From: Alphaproteobacteria bacterium
GTDB lineage: Bacteria > Pseudomonadota > Alphaproteobacteria > Rhodobacterales > Rhodobacteraceae
Direction of reading: 5' to 3'
NCBI GenBank assembly: GCA_030425395.1
Contig: JAUIAS010000006.1
Coordinates: 1-64,000, forward strand
Length of the DNA: 64,000 nucleotides
Under the pieces are notes generated by a model. The model had not been told where the DNA came from. It saw only the letters and a list, made by a program, of their open reading frames with translations, and searched no databases. Below, piece by piece: positions 1 through 7,884 of this stretch. Both the position numbers and the translations under genes were made by a program. Within the stretch, counting starts at the first letter, position 1. Every line of letters begins with the position of its first letter.

Positions 1-98
1 CCCGCTGAAAATCGAAGATAACGCTTGCCAAACAGGGGGCATCCACACACGTCATGGTAAACGATGCCGGCGGGTGGGGGCATCCACCGCATCAGTTC

Positions 99-935
99 AT
101 GTCAAATGGGCCCTGGACAGACGGAGAAAACGATCTGATCGTCGCGGATTACTTCGCGATGCTGGCCGATGACATCGCTGGGCACCGCTATAACAAGGCC
201 GAGCATCGACGGGCGCTTCTGCCTTTGCTGAACAATCGGTCCGAGGGATCGGTCGAGTTCAAGCACCAAAACATCAGCGCTGTGCTCAAGGGGCTCGGGG
301 AAGACTGGATCCCCGGTTACAAACCTGCATTCAATTTCCAGATGACATTGGTGGATGCCGTGGCGCGCTGGTTGGCGCTGAACCCGGCTTGGCTGGGTCG
401 TCGTCCTGTTGCGCGACCACCGACCGGCTTGGCCGAAGCCGCGCCAATCTGGACCGGGCCACCGCCCACATTGTCGAACCAGCCGCCGCCGCAGGAACTG
501 GAGCAGATGCTGCACATCGCGCGAAAATTCGATGTCGCGGCGAGAGATGAGCGAAACCGCGCCCTCGGCCGCGCCGGTGAGGAGCGCGTCTTGGCGCACG
601 AGCGTGCAGCCTTGACATCAGCGGGCCGCGACGACCTTGCGCGTAAGGTCCGGTGGGTGTCGGAAGAGGATGGCGATGGTGCTGGATACGATATCGCCAG
701 CTTCGCTCCGAGCGGCCGTCCGCGCCTGATCGAGGTGAAGACGACGAACGGATGGGAGCGCACGCCTTTCCACATCAGCCGGAATGAACTGGCTGTTGCC
801 GAGGAGCGGCGCGCGGAATGGTCCCTGTTCCGGCTCTGGAATTTCGCACGCGAGCCAAAGGCGTTTGAGCTGCACCCACCGCTGGACGCATATGTCTCGC
901 TGACGGCGACTGCCTTTCAGGCCAGTTTTGGTTGA
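99..935 (+). CDS. DUF3883 protein with McrA-like N-terminal domain (restriction-nuclease-like)
   Basis: Predicted 278-residue protein of two parts joined by a proline-rich linker. Residues 1-100, beginning MSNGPWTDGEND, resemble the N-terminal head found on ScoMcrA-like type IV restriction enzymes. The C-terminal half matches the DUF3883 fold, with a PD-(D/E)XK-like signature: D198 in GYD, then E212 and K214 in LIEVKTT. That pattern suggests a DNA-binding or nuclease role, though activity is unproven. An ATG at 54 would add 15 residues; I prefer 99 because the recognisable domain starts there, but neither start has a good ribosome site. The 12-base string GGGGGCATCCAC occurs twice upstream (36-47 and 77-88). 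The gene stands alone, with no methylase or helicase visible, although the window starts only 98 bases upstream. Family assignment is from memory of domain patterns. Confidence 0.75.
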   Translation: MSNGPWTDGENDLIVADYFAMLADDIAGHRYNKAEHRRALLPLLNNRSEGSVEFKHQNISAVLKGLGEDWIPGYKPAFNFQMTLVDAVARWLALNPAWLGRRPVARPPTGLAEAAPIWTGPPPTLSNQPPPQELEQMLHIARKFDVAARDERNRALGRAGEERVLAHERAALTSAGRDDLARKVRWVSEEDGDGAGYDIASFAPSGRPRLIEVKTTNGWERTPFHISRNELAVAEERRAEWSLFRLWNFAREPKAFELHPPLDAYVSLTATAFQASFG

Positions 936-1041
936 CGCCTGTGCAAAGGATCAGAGCGCTGGTTTTGGTTGAATCGTGCGCGTGCGGGAATATCTTTACT
1001 GTAACACATGATCTTCACACCGCAGAGAGGGGCAAAGCGAT

Positions 1042-1560
1042 ATGGCACAGCAATCTCCGACCCGGCGCGGGTTGATCTCAACAGCGGGGGCGGCACTGGC
1101 CTTGGGGGTGTCGGGGCTGATCGTTCCGGCCCGTGCCAAGAGCGGCGGGCAATCAGGCGGATTGGCTGCGACACCAACGATGCGGGGCGGGGCCAATAAT
1201 TACCGTCCCGGTGCCCCGATTGTGGATCGGATCGGCGGCGGCGGATTCTGGACAACCGGCACCGTGCGCCGGGAAGGCGATGGTATGCCCTTGGCAGGGC
1301 GTCGCATCCAGGTCTGGGCGCATACCACAGAGGGGCACGAACGTGACGCGCGCTCGCATGGGGCGACACTGACCGATGCGGATGGGGTGTTCCGTATCGA
1401 AATGCCGCAGATTGTTCCGGCCTTCGGCCAGCCGCACGGGCATTTGGCCTATGACGCGGATTACGACGATGGCGGGTTCGAGACAGTGTTCCTGCGGCCG
1501 GTCATGGCGCGGATGTCGGATACACGCCTGCACGTAGAATTTGTGCTGCGACCCGCGTGA
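1042..1560 (+). CDS. Tat-exported intradiol ring-cleavage dioxygenase-like protein
   Basis: The 172-residue product opens with a twin-arginine signal (SPTRRGLIS, then a hydrophobic stretch ending near PARAKS), so it should be exported folded to the periplasm. The rest resembles the beta-sandwich of intradiol dioxygenases: IQVWAHTTEG matches the strand before the first ligand region, and QPHGHLAY near residue 133 corresponds to the RPxHxH iron-ligand motif. The two histidines are visible, but I cannot place the two tyrosine ligands of true catechol dioxygenases, so this may be a degenerate or altered enzyme. It is shorter than catechol 1,2-dioxygenase. The stop overlaps the next start by four bases (ATGA), so it is translationally coupled to a membrane protein with haem-type histidines. 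Confidence 0.75.
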   Translation: MAQQSPTRRGLISTAGAALALGVSGLIVPARAKSGGQSGGLAATPTMRGGANNYRPGAPIVDRIGGGGFWTTGTVRREGDGMPLAGRRIQVWAHTTEGHERDARSHGATLTDADGVFRIEMPQIVPAFGQPHGHLAYDADYDDGGFETVFLRPVMARMSDTRLHVEFVLRPA

Positions 1561-2165
1561 TGAACCGGCGCGGCGCGGTGGTGTGGCTGGCGCTGGGGCT
1601 TGCCATCCTCGCGCCCGTTGTCGTTGCTGCGCAAAGCCCGCTTTTGCAGTGGCGAGATCCTGCTTACGTCATCGCCGGTTTTGCGGGGATCGTCGGGCTG
1701 GCGCTTTTGTTGGTTCAGCCTTTGTTGATCACAGGTGTCCTTAGGGGCATAGACAGGCATCGCGCCCACATCTGGACAGGCATGGGGCTGGTTGTGGCGG
1801 TGGTGGTGCATGTTGCGGGGCTTTGGATCACCAGCCCGCCCGACGTGGTGGATGTGCTGTTGTTCCGATCGCCGACGCCGTTTTCGGTATGGGGTGCCGT
1901 CGCGATGTGGGCGGTGTTTGGGGCCGCGCTTCTTGCAGGTTTGCGCACAAGGCTCAGTTTGCGGGTCTGGCGGCTTGGGCACAGTGTGGCTGTGATTGTA
2001 ATTGTCACGGGCACCGTGGTGCACGCCTGGCTGGTTCAGGGCGCCATGGGCACGGCGACCAAGGCCGCGCTGTGTGTCTTGGTGCTGGGGGCGGCGGCTT
2101 GGGCGCTGCGCAAGCGCCGCGTGTGGCGTATATTGCGCAGGTCCGAACGTCATGGCGGGGGATAG
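1557..2165 (+). CDS. Ferric-reductase-like / cytochrome b-type membrane protein
   Basis: A 202-residue integral membrane protein with an N-terminal hydrophobic segment and about four further helices. Histidines sit in helices or at their ends in DRHRAHIW, VVVHVAGLW, RLGHSVAV and TVVHAWLV, the spacing expected of a bis-haem ferric reductase-like transmembrane domain (as in MsrQ and related proteins). No FAD or NAD domain is attached. It overlaps the upstream Tat-exported dioxygenase-like gene by four bases, so the pair probably forms one unit in which this protein passes electrons across the membrane to the periplasmic partner. That role is inferred from the pairing and from MsrPQ-like precedents. 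The gene ends 26 bases from the convergent alcohol dehydrogenase gene. Confidence 0.7.
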   Translation: MMNRRGAVVWLALGLAILAPVVVAAQSPLLQWRDPAYVIAGFAGIVGLALLLVQPLLITGVLRGIDRHRAHIWTGMGLVVAVVVHVAGLWITSPPDVVDVLLFRSPTPFSVWGAVAMWAVFGAALLAGLRTRLSLRVWRLGHSVAVIVIVTGTVVHAWLVQGAMGTATKAALCVLVLGAAAWALRKRRVWRILRRSERHGGG

Positions 2166-2191
2166 GCCGGCAGCGTCTTGCCCAAGAGGCC

Positions 2192-3337
2192 TCAGATACA
2201 GGCGGCGAACAATTCGCGCAGATTATCCGCGGTCAGAGGCACCGGATTGCCACCGCAGGACGGATCGGTCAGGGCGGCGGCGATCAGGTCTTCGACACGG
2301 TCAGGTGTGACCCCCAATGCGCCCAGCTTGCGCGGGATGTTCAGGCTGTCGTTGAGATCCTGAACAAAATCGCAGAACCCGGAAAACCCGCCCTCGATGT
2401 CCAGATAGGCCGCTGCGCGGTCAAAGCGATCGGTGATCGCGGGCGCGTTCAGGCGCAAGACTGCGGGCATGCAGACGGCGTTGGTGGTGCCGTGGTGGGT
2501 GTTGAACACAGCGCCGATGGGGTGGCTCATGGCATGGATCGCGCCCAGCCCCTTTTGAAAGGCGGTGGCCCCCATCATTGCGGCGCTCATCATCTGGGCG
2601 CGGGCCTCGATATCGCTACCGTCGGCATAAGCACGCGGCAGGTAGTCCTTGACGAGGCGCATACCTTCCAGGGCGATCCCTTGGCTCATCGGATGGTAGT
2701 GCGGTGACGAAAACGCCTCGACACAATGGGCAAAGGCATCAAGCCCGGTTCCGGCGGTGATCTGGCGGGGCATGCCCACCGTCAGTTCCGGATCGCAGAT
2801 CACCACTGTGGGCAGAACCTTGGGGTGAAAGATGATCTTTTTCACATGGGTGCGGGAATTGGTCAGAACACTGGCGCGGCCAACCTCGGACCCGGTGCCG
2901 GCTGTTGTGGGCACGGCCACGATGGGAGCGATGGCAGCGCTGTCTGCCCGGGTCCACCAGTCACCGATATCCTCAAAATCCCACACCGGGCGGGTCTGAC
3001 CGGCCATGAAGGCCACCATCTTGCCCAGGTCGATGCCTGATCCGCCGCCAAAGGCCACAACCCCGTCATGGCCACCTGCGCGATAAGCCTCGAGCCCGGC
3101 GGCGAGGTTGTCTTCGTCCGGGTTTGCGTCCACGTCGGCAAACAGGCCGCGCCCCAACCCGGCACCGTCCAGCACGTCGAGCGCGCGCGCGGTGATCGGG
3201 AGGGCCGCCAGCCCCCGGTCGGTCACCAGCAGGGGCTTTTGCATTCCGGCCTGCGTGCAGGCCTGCGCCAGTTCCGATATCCGTCCGGCCCCGAAACGCA
3301 CCTGCGTGGGATAGGACCAGTTTGCCACCAATGTCAT
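2192..3337 (-). CDS. Iron-containing alcohol dehydrogenase
   Basis: A 381-residue group III (Fe-dependent) alcohol dehydrogenase. The NAD-binding GGGSGIDLGK lies near residue 95. The metal-binding set is visible: the aspartate of the CDPEL/TAGTGLDAFAHC region and histidines in DAFAHCVEAF, AIHAMSHPIG and FNTHHGTTNA. PTTAGTGSEVG is a family hallmark. I chose the ATG at 3337 because AAGGAAG lies just upstream and the protein then begins MTLVANWSYPTQVRFG; the open frame extends 14 codons further without support. It starts 28 bases after the stop of a glutamine-synthetase-like gene on the same strand, so the two are almost certainly cotranscribed. The substrate is unknown; an amino-alcohol conjugate made by the neighbour is one possibility. 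Confidence 0.9.
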   Translation of the reverse strand: MTLVANWSYPTQVRFGAGRISELAQACTQAGMQKPLLVTDRGLAALPITARALDVLDGAGLGRGLFADVDANPDEDNLAAGLEAYRAGGHDGVVAFGGGSGIDLGKMVAFMAGQTRPVWDFEDIGDWWTRADSAAIAPIVAVPTTAGTGSEVGRASVLTNSRTHVKKIIFHPKVLPTVVICDPELTVGMPRQITAGTGLDAFAHCVEAFSSPHYHPMSQGIALEGMRLVKDYLPRAYADGSDIEARAQMMSAAMMGATAFQKGLGAIHAMSHPIGAVFNTHHGTTNAVCMPAVLRLNAPAITDRFDRAAAYLDIEGGFSGFCDFVQDLNDSLNIPRKLGALGVTPDRVEDLIAAALTDPSCGGNPVPLTADNLRELFAACI

Positions 3338-3365
3338 TGTCTGTGTCTTCCTTGTCTTGCTGCCG

Positions 3366-4715
3366 TCAGGCGCGTTCAAAGCCGCGCGCGATCTCGTAGT
3401 CGGTGACTACGCGGTCAAACTCTTCGATTTCCCAACTGGCGGCGCGGGCATAGTGATCTATCACGTCGTCCCCCATCGCGGCGCGCAGCATGTGCGAGCC
3501 TGCCAATGCGTCGCGGGCGTCGCGCAGGGTGCCGGGGATCATGCCGCTGTCGCCGTCATAGGCATCGCCGGAGAGCGGCGGGGCCAGCTCAAGCGCCTCT
3601 TCAATGCCCGCGATTCCGGCGGCGATCTGGGCAGCCATGGCCAGATAGGGGTTAAGGTCTGATCCCCCGATCCGGCATTCGATGCGCAGTGCCTTGCTGC
3701 CTTCGCCACACAGGCGGAATCCGGCGGTGCGGTTGTCCACCGACCAGACACAGCGCGTGGGCGCAAAACTGCCCTTCTGAAAGCGTTTGTAGCTGTTGAT
3801 GTAGGGGGCCAGGAAATAGGTGAAATCGGGCGCGTATTTCAACAGGCCCGCCACATAGGCCCGCATCACAGGCGACATGCCAAACGCCGCACCCGGTTCA
3901 AAAAATGCGTTTTCACCGCTCTGCCAGAGAGATTGGTGCACGTGGCTGGATGATCCGACCCGGTCCTGATGCCATTTGGGCAGAAAGGTTGCCGCATGGC
4001 CCTGTGCCCAGGCGATTTCCTTGATCGCATGTTTGGCAATCGTATGGTGGTCCGCGGTATCCAGCGCAGGCGCATACCGGATGTTCAACTCCTCTTGCCC
4101 GGCTTCGGCTTCGCCCTTGGAGTTCTCAACCGGTATGCCCGCCGCATAGAGGTGATTGCGCACCGGGCGCATCACGTGTTCTTCCTTGGTGGTCTGCAGG
4201 ATGTGGTAATCTTCGTTATAGCCGCTGATCGGGGCCAGATCGCGAAATCCCGATTTGCGGATGTCGTCAAAGCTTTTCTCGAACAGGAAAAACTCCAGTT
4301 CGGTCGCCATCATCGCGTCATAGCCCATCGCCGACAGTCGGGCGATCTGGCGTTTGAGCATTGCGCGTGGGCTGTGAGGCACCTCCTTGTGCGTATGATG
4401 ATCGAGCACATCGCACAGCACCATCACCGTCCCGTCGAGCCATGGCATCGGGCGCAAGGTGGCCAGATCAGGACGCATCACGTAATCACCATAACCCGAT
4501 TGCCACGAGGTGGACGCATAGCCATCCGGGGTGGCCATCTCAAGATCAGTGGCCAGCAGATAATTGCAGCAATGGGTTTCCTGCCACGCGGTGTCCACAA
4601 AGTGACCCGCGTGAAACCGTTTGCCCATCAACCGGCCCTGCATATCCACAAGACAGACCAGAACCGTATCCACGGTCCCTGATGCCACTTGAGCCTTCAA
4701 CTCCTCGAAATCCAC
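3366..4715 (-). CDS. Glutamine synthetase-family protein (PuuA/GmaS-like ligase)
   Basis: A 449-residue member of the glutamine synthetase superfamily. Catalytic-domain signatures are present: ATELEFFLFE (metal-binding glutamates), EAEAGQEELNIRY, SSHVHQSLW (ammonia/metal histidine), INSYKRF and the C-terminal RIECRIGGSDLNPYLA. It lacks the adenylylation-loop tyrosine of housekeeping GlnA, and it resembles enzymes that join glutamate to amines (gamma-glutamylputrescine synthetase PuuA and relatives) rather than ammonia-assimilating GlnA. I chose a GTG start at 4715 because AAGGAAA sits eight bases before it; an ATG at 4769 is in frame but unsupported. The next gene, 28 bases downstream, is an iron alcohol dehydrogenase, which suggests amine or amino-alcohol catabolism. 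The substrate cannot be read from sequence. Confidence 0.85.
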   Translation of the reverse strand: MDFEELKAQVASGTVDTVLVCLVDMQGRLMGKRFHAGHFVDTAWQETHCCNYLLATDLEMATPDGYASTSWQSGYGDYVMRPDLATLRPMPWLDGTVMVLCDVLDHHTHKEVPHSPRAMLKRQIARLSAMGYDAMMATELEFFLFEKSFDDIRKSGFRDLAPISGYNEDYHILQTTKEEHVMRPVRNHLYAAGIPVENSKGEAEAGQEELNIRYAPALDTADHHTIAKHAIKEIAWAQGHAATFLPKWHQDRVGSSSHVHQSLWQSGENAFFEPGAAFGMSPVMRAYVAGLLKYAPDFTYFLAPYINSYKRFQKGSFAPTRCVWSVDNRTAGFRLCGEGSKALRIECRIGGSDLNPYLAMAAQIAAGIAGIEEALELAPPLSGDAYDGDSGMIPGTLRDARDALAGSHMLRAAMGDDVIDHYARAASWEIEEFDRVVTDYEIARGFERA

Positions 4716-5103
4716 GGTGTTTCCTTCTTTGGTCCAAACGCCTGTTCGGTCACCGTAGACCCAAACCACCGCGCGGGTCGAGATGGCAGAAGGAGAGAAA
4801 GGTAGGAACTGAGGGCGAAGTGGTATTGATAGTGGGGAGCATCAAGGCTCGAAAGACAAAACCAAATTGCTGGCACCCATTGAATGCGAAGAGATCAAGG
4901 CGGAGGCGTTGGTGGAGTTGAAGAAGCAGCGGGCTTGAGTGGGTTGGGGGGGACCGGTGCGCGTCATTGATGTGAGGAGGAAGAAGCAACATAACATTTC
5001 GATAAAATTGAGTGCGTGTGCTCTTGATTTTTTTTTAATCCTCAGGTTGATTGACTGGAGGGTGTAATCGGTAGACCCGCGTGCGTAAAAAGTTGGAGAA
5101 ACG
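4716..5103. other. Intergenic junction with AT-rich insert and possible gene remnant
   Basis: 388 bases between the minus-strand ligase gene and the plus-strand GTPase. Base composition shifts from GC-rich to AT-rich here, with a T9 run near 5029. One frame, 4813-4938, stays open for 41 codons and reads like a charged protein C-terminus (ending ELKKQRA before TGA), but it has no start codon with a ribosome site, so it may be a decayed gene tail. I saw no tRNA, integrase or clear attachment repeat. A GGAG seven bases before 5104 serves the GTPase. Confidence 0.5.
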
Positions 5104-5877
5104 ATGGGTGAAGGGGCAGAAGCGTTTCCGTACGGAAAAGCAATAGCTACGATTCTGAAAAAGGCAGGCGCTATGGAACGCGTTAAAGACTGGCTATTGA
5201 GACGCACATCGCAGGATGTGTTGGTGTTGGGAGCCTCCGGTGGCGGAAAGTCTTCTTTTTTGAAAGTTCTAACTGGGAGAAACCCTCAGATTTCTCGATT
5301 GGAGCGAACTACTAAGTCAGAACTTGTCACTGGAAAATTTAAAAATTCCTATTTCAAGTTAACGGACACCCCCGGTCAGCCTGGTGAAATTTACCAACAA
5401 GAACGGCTTCGCGCAATTCGAGAGGCCTCAAAAAAAGATGGCCTCGGAATTATTAATATTGTTTCATATGGTTATCATGAAGAAACTGTCAAAATTTCTG
5501 ACGCTGTGGAGAACAGAAAGGCGAAAGCTACATTCTTAGAGGATCGTAGAGACTTAGAAATTAAGCTGTTGAGTGAGTGGACGACCTCACTTTGTGGCGA
5601 GGGTGGTGCAGCGGCCTGGGTAATAACCGTTGTTACAAAAGCGGACCTCTGGTGGTCGTCAGGTGAAGATCAACCTGTATTGACACATTATCGAAGTGGG
5701 CCCTATTTCGAAGCGTTGGGCGATGCACGCAGTGTTTCGCATGATGTAATGGCGTTTTCGTCGGCAAACCAACTGTTTTATGGGGCCGTTCCAATGAGTG
5801 GTTTTTATGGGGACCAACAACGAAGTGATCATCAAGATCGCCTTGTAGCAAGGATGCTTGCAAATGCCGGACAGTAG
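5104..5877 (+). CDS. Small Ras/Era-like GTPase of unknown role
   Basis: A 257-residue P-loop GTPase with all five G motifs: GASGGGKSS (G43-S51), a TT pair at 69-70 as probable G2, DTPGQ at 88-92, TKAD at 178-181 and SSAN at 219-222. No extra domain, lipid signal or helix hairpin is visible, so it is a single-domain switch of the kind seen in prokaryotic Ras-like families. Codon use is much more AT-rich than in the flanking genes, which points to recent acquisition. The 3' end overlaps the following membrane-protein gene by 14 bases, so the two are coupled and probably work together at the membrane. I cannot assign a named family or partner; a defence or stress-signalling switch is a guess based on context. 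Confidence 0.8.
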   Translation: MGEGAEAFPYGKAIATILKKAGAMERVKDWLLRRTSQDVLVLGASGGGKSSFLKVLTGRNPQISRLERTTKSELVTGKFKNSYFKLTDTPGQPGEIYQQERLRAIREASKKDGLGIINIVSYGYHEETVKISDAVENRKAKATFLEDRRDLEIKLLSEWTTSLCGEGGAAAWVITVVTKADLWWSSGEDQPVLTHYRSGPYFEALGDARSVSHDVMAFSSANQLFYGAVPMSGFYGDQQRSDHQDRLVARMLANAGQ

Positions 5878-6403
5878 AAAAAAATTATCTGACGGGGAAA
5901 GTAATTCTTTTGATAGTAGTGTAAAATTTTTGTCTGAACGGGCTAGGTGGCTGCAAAATCAAGCATTATTGATTTTGCTTATTACACTTATGCATATCGG
6001 AATTTTGATGGCATTCTTTTTCACGTTCATTCGACTAGAAAGACACGTCAGCGGATTGCTCGGATATTCAGAAATTTTATTCTTCATTGTTATGCTTGAT
6101 TTCCTAATTTTTTTATTGGCTGTAATATGTTTAGTATTATTCGATAGGCATGTTAAACTGGGGCGTGTCTATTTTTCGGAAATTTCAAATGAAGGAAACT
6201 GGGAAGGTAAAGATGAAGAGAGGCTCAGGTTGGAGTATAGGCTCGCCTTACGTAAGTTTATGATCGCCACTGATCTTCCTTTAGCAGCTGAGGGCAAAGG
6301 GGTGCCGACTTATTTCTTTTTGAACTTTGCGATGTCGTTGACAATTTGGATTACCGCATTTTTTCTTTTACTTAGAGTCTATCCCAACTTTGCGATACAA
6401 TAA
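5864..6403 (+). CDS. Three-helix membrane protein paired with the GTPase
   Basis: A 179-residue protein not recognised as any family. It has a polar N-terminus, hydrophobic segments near residues 32-54, 69-91 and 150-173, and a charged loop of about 50 residues between helices two and three containing EGKDEERLRLEYRLALRKF. The ATG at 5864 has AAGGA ten bases upstream (5849-5853); a TTG at 5858 is in frame. It overlaps the GTPase stop. The gene is AT-rich with many ATT, TTT and TTA codons, again foreign to its surroundings. It ends 24 bases before a strong hairpin that mainly serves the opposite strand. It is probably the membrane anchor or effector of the GTPase; nothing in the sequence shows the mechanism. 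Confidence 0.7.
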   Translation: MPDSRKKLSDGESNSFDSSVKFLSERARWLQNQALLILLITLMHIGILMAFFFTFIRLERHVSGLLGYSEILFFIVMLDFLIFLLAVICLVLFDRHVKLGRVYFSEISNEGNWEGKDEERLRLEYRLALRKFMIATDLPLAAEGKGVPTYFFLNFAMSLTIWITAFFLLLRVYPNFAIQ

Positions 6404-6427
6404 ATATTTGTCGTTGCGCTGAAACAA

Positions 6428-6455
6428 AAACCCCCGCAGTCGCCTGCGGGGGTTT
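6428..6455 (-). terminator. Rho-independent terminator of the pdh operon
   Basis: A perfect 12-bp stem, AAACCCCCGCAG with a TCGC loop and its complement. Read on the minus strand it is followed by TTTTTGTTT, so it terminates transcripts leaving pdhC 27 bases away. It may also stop the plus-strand GTPase/membrane cassette, which converges on it. Confidence 0.85.
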
Positions 6456-6481
6456 CTAAATTCTCACCCGTCCAACCCTGA

Positions 6482-7795
6482 TCAGGCGAGCATGGTCAGC
6501 GGGTTTTCGAGGTTTTCTGTGATCGCCTTGAGCAGGTTCGCACCCAGTGCGCCGTCGATCACCCGGTGATCAACAGACAGGGTCACGGACATCACGGTTG
6601 CGATCTCCATTTCACCTGCGTCGTTGACGATGGGTTTCTTGATCCCGGCACCCACGGCGAGGATCGCGCCGTGGGGCGGGTTGATCACGGCGTCGAAGTT
6701 TTCGATCCCGAACATGCCAAGGTTAGAGATCGCAAAGCTGCCGCCCATGTATTCATGCGGGGCAAGTTTTCGGTCGCGGGCACGTGCGGCGAGGTCTTTC
6801 ATCTCGGACGACAGTGCGGAGAGCGATTTCATCTCGGCGTCTTTGAGGACCGGCGTGAACAATCCGCCTTCGATGGCGACGGCCACGGCCACGTCCGAGG
6901 GTTTCAGACGCAGCATCCGGTCACCCGCCCAGACGGTATTGGCCTCGGGCACCTGTTGCAGAGCGATTGCACAGGCCTTGATGATGAAATCATTGACCGA
7001 GAGTTTCACGCCACGCGACGCCAGTTTGGCGTTGAGATCGGCGCGGAAGGCCATCAGTGCATCCAGCTTGATGTCGCGGCGCAGGTAGAAGTGCGGGATC
7101 GTCTGCTTGGCCTCGGTGAGGCGCGCGGCGACGGTCTTGCGCATCCCGTCAAGCTTGACCTCTTCAAAGTCGCGCCCGTCATACATTTTCATGACGGTGT
7201 TGGCGTCCGGCCCCGTGGGCGCGGAGGCCGGTGCAGCGGCAGAGGCGGGTGCCGCCGCGGGTGCAGAGGCGGGGGCGGTTGCCGGTTTGGCAGACGCCGC
7301 TTCTACATCGGCTTTGACGATACGCCCATGCGGGCCAGATCCGGTAAGGGACGCGAGATCAATGCCCTTGTCGGCAGCGATGCGTCGCGCCAGCGGTGAG
7401 GCAAAGATGCGGGTGCCATCCTGCGCGGCCGGAGCGGCAGGGGCAGGGGACGCGGGTGCCGCGCTTGCCGGGGCCGCTTCTGCCGCGGGGGCGTCGGCGG
7501 GTTCGGCTGCAGGGGCCGCAGCAGCGGGTGCGGCGATATCGTCGGCGCTTTCGCCGTCTTCGAGCAGCACCGCAATGGCGGTGTTGACCTTGACGCCTTC
7601 GGTGCCTTCCTCGATCAGGATCTTGCCGATGGTGCCTTCGTCGACGGCTTCGAATTCCATCGTGGCCTTGTCGGTTTCAATCTCGGCCAGGATGTCACCC
7701 GACGACACGGTGTCGCCTTCCTTGACCAGCCATTTTGCGAGCGTGCCTTCTTCCATCGTGGGAGAGAGGGCGGGCATGAGTATTTCAGTGGGCAT
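6482..7795 (-). CDS. pdhC: Pyruvate dehydrogenase complex dihydrolipoamide acetyltransferase (E2)
   Basis: A 437-residue E2 core subunit that transfers acetyl groups from lipoyl-lysine to CoA. The N-terminal lipoyl domain carries the modified lysine K43 in [12 protein letters not shown]. An Ala/Pro linker follows, then a peripheral-subunit-binding domain ([19 protein letters not shown], about residues 130-168), a second Ala-rich linker and the acetyltransferase core with VDHRVIDGA near the C-terminus. The start is supported by AAGGAGC. It is the last gene of pdhA-pdhB-pdhC on the minus strand. The lipoyl-domain DNA is almost identical to that of pdhB. An 89-base gap with a hairpin separates it from pdhB, and a strong terminator follows. 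Confidence 0.96.
   Translation of the reverse strand: MPTEILMPALSPTMEEGTLAKWLVKEGDTVSSGDILAEIETDKATMEFEAVDEGTIGKILIEEGTEGVKVNTAIAVLLEDGESADDIAAPAAAAPAAEPADAPAAEAAPASAAPASPAPAAPAAQDGTRIFASPLARRIAADKGIDLASLTGSGPHGRIVKADVEAASAKPATAPASAPAAAPASAAAPASAPTGPDANTVMKMYDGRDFEEVKLDGMRKTVAARLTEAKQTIPHFYLRRDIKLDALMAFRADLNAKLASRGVKLSVNDFIIKACAIALQQVPEANTVWAGDRMLRLKPSDVAVAVAIEGGLFTPVLKDAEMKSLSALSSEMKDLAARARDRKLAPHEYMGGSFAISNLGMFGIENFDAVINPPHGAILAVGAGIKKPIVNDAGEMEIATVMSVTLSVDHRVIDGALGANLLKAITENLENPLTMLA
7499..7789 (-). repeat. Lipoyl-domain segment of pdhC, nearly identical to pdhB
   Basis: This stretch aligns base for base with 8965-9255 at a constant offset of 1466. I count about three differences in the roughly 280 bases from the linker start to the domain start; more appear only at the outermost codons. 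Such identity at silent positions implies recent duplication or ongoing gene conversion. Confidence 0.85.
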
Positions 7796-7820
7796 CTGTT
7801 ATGCTCCTTGTCGTGTGGCG

Positions 7821-7847
7821 GAGCGAGGGGGTCCCCCCCTCGCGCTC
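7821..7847 (-). other. Intercistronic hairpin between pdhB and pdhC
   Basis: GAGCGAGGGGG and CCCCCTCGCGCTC pair around a TCC loop, with a two-base bulge. It lies in the 89-base gap between the pdhB stop and the pdhC start and has no T run, so it looks like an mRNA-processing or stability element rather than a terminator. Confidence 0.55.
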
Positions 7848-7848
7848 C

Positions 7849-7877
7849 CCGGAGTATTTCCGGCCAGAAGAAGGGCA
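7849..7877 (+). repeat. Short variant of the dispersed intergenic element
   Basis: CCGGAGTATTT followed by GGCCAGAAGAAGG matches the core-plus-tail of the longer elements at 33.9, 39.8, 49.1, 52.3, 55.9 and 59.4 kb, but without the GC-rich hairpin units. It sits directly before the pdhB stop codon (minus strand). Confidence 0.55.
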
Positions 7878-7884
7878 GACCGCC

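Noticed and set aside
1823-2707. 294-codon plus-strand frame spanning the haem-type protein and alcohol dehydrogenase genes
   Set aside because: It overlaps two well-supported genes, one on each strand, and shows no recognisable domain.
4361-4921. 186-codon plus-strand frame at the left edge of the AT-rich insert
   Set aside because: Most of it lies opposite the ligase gene; the part outside has no start of its own and is arginine/tryptophan-rich.
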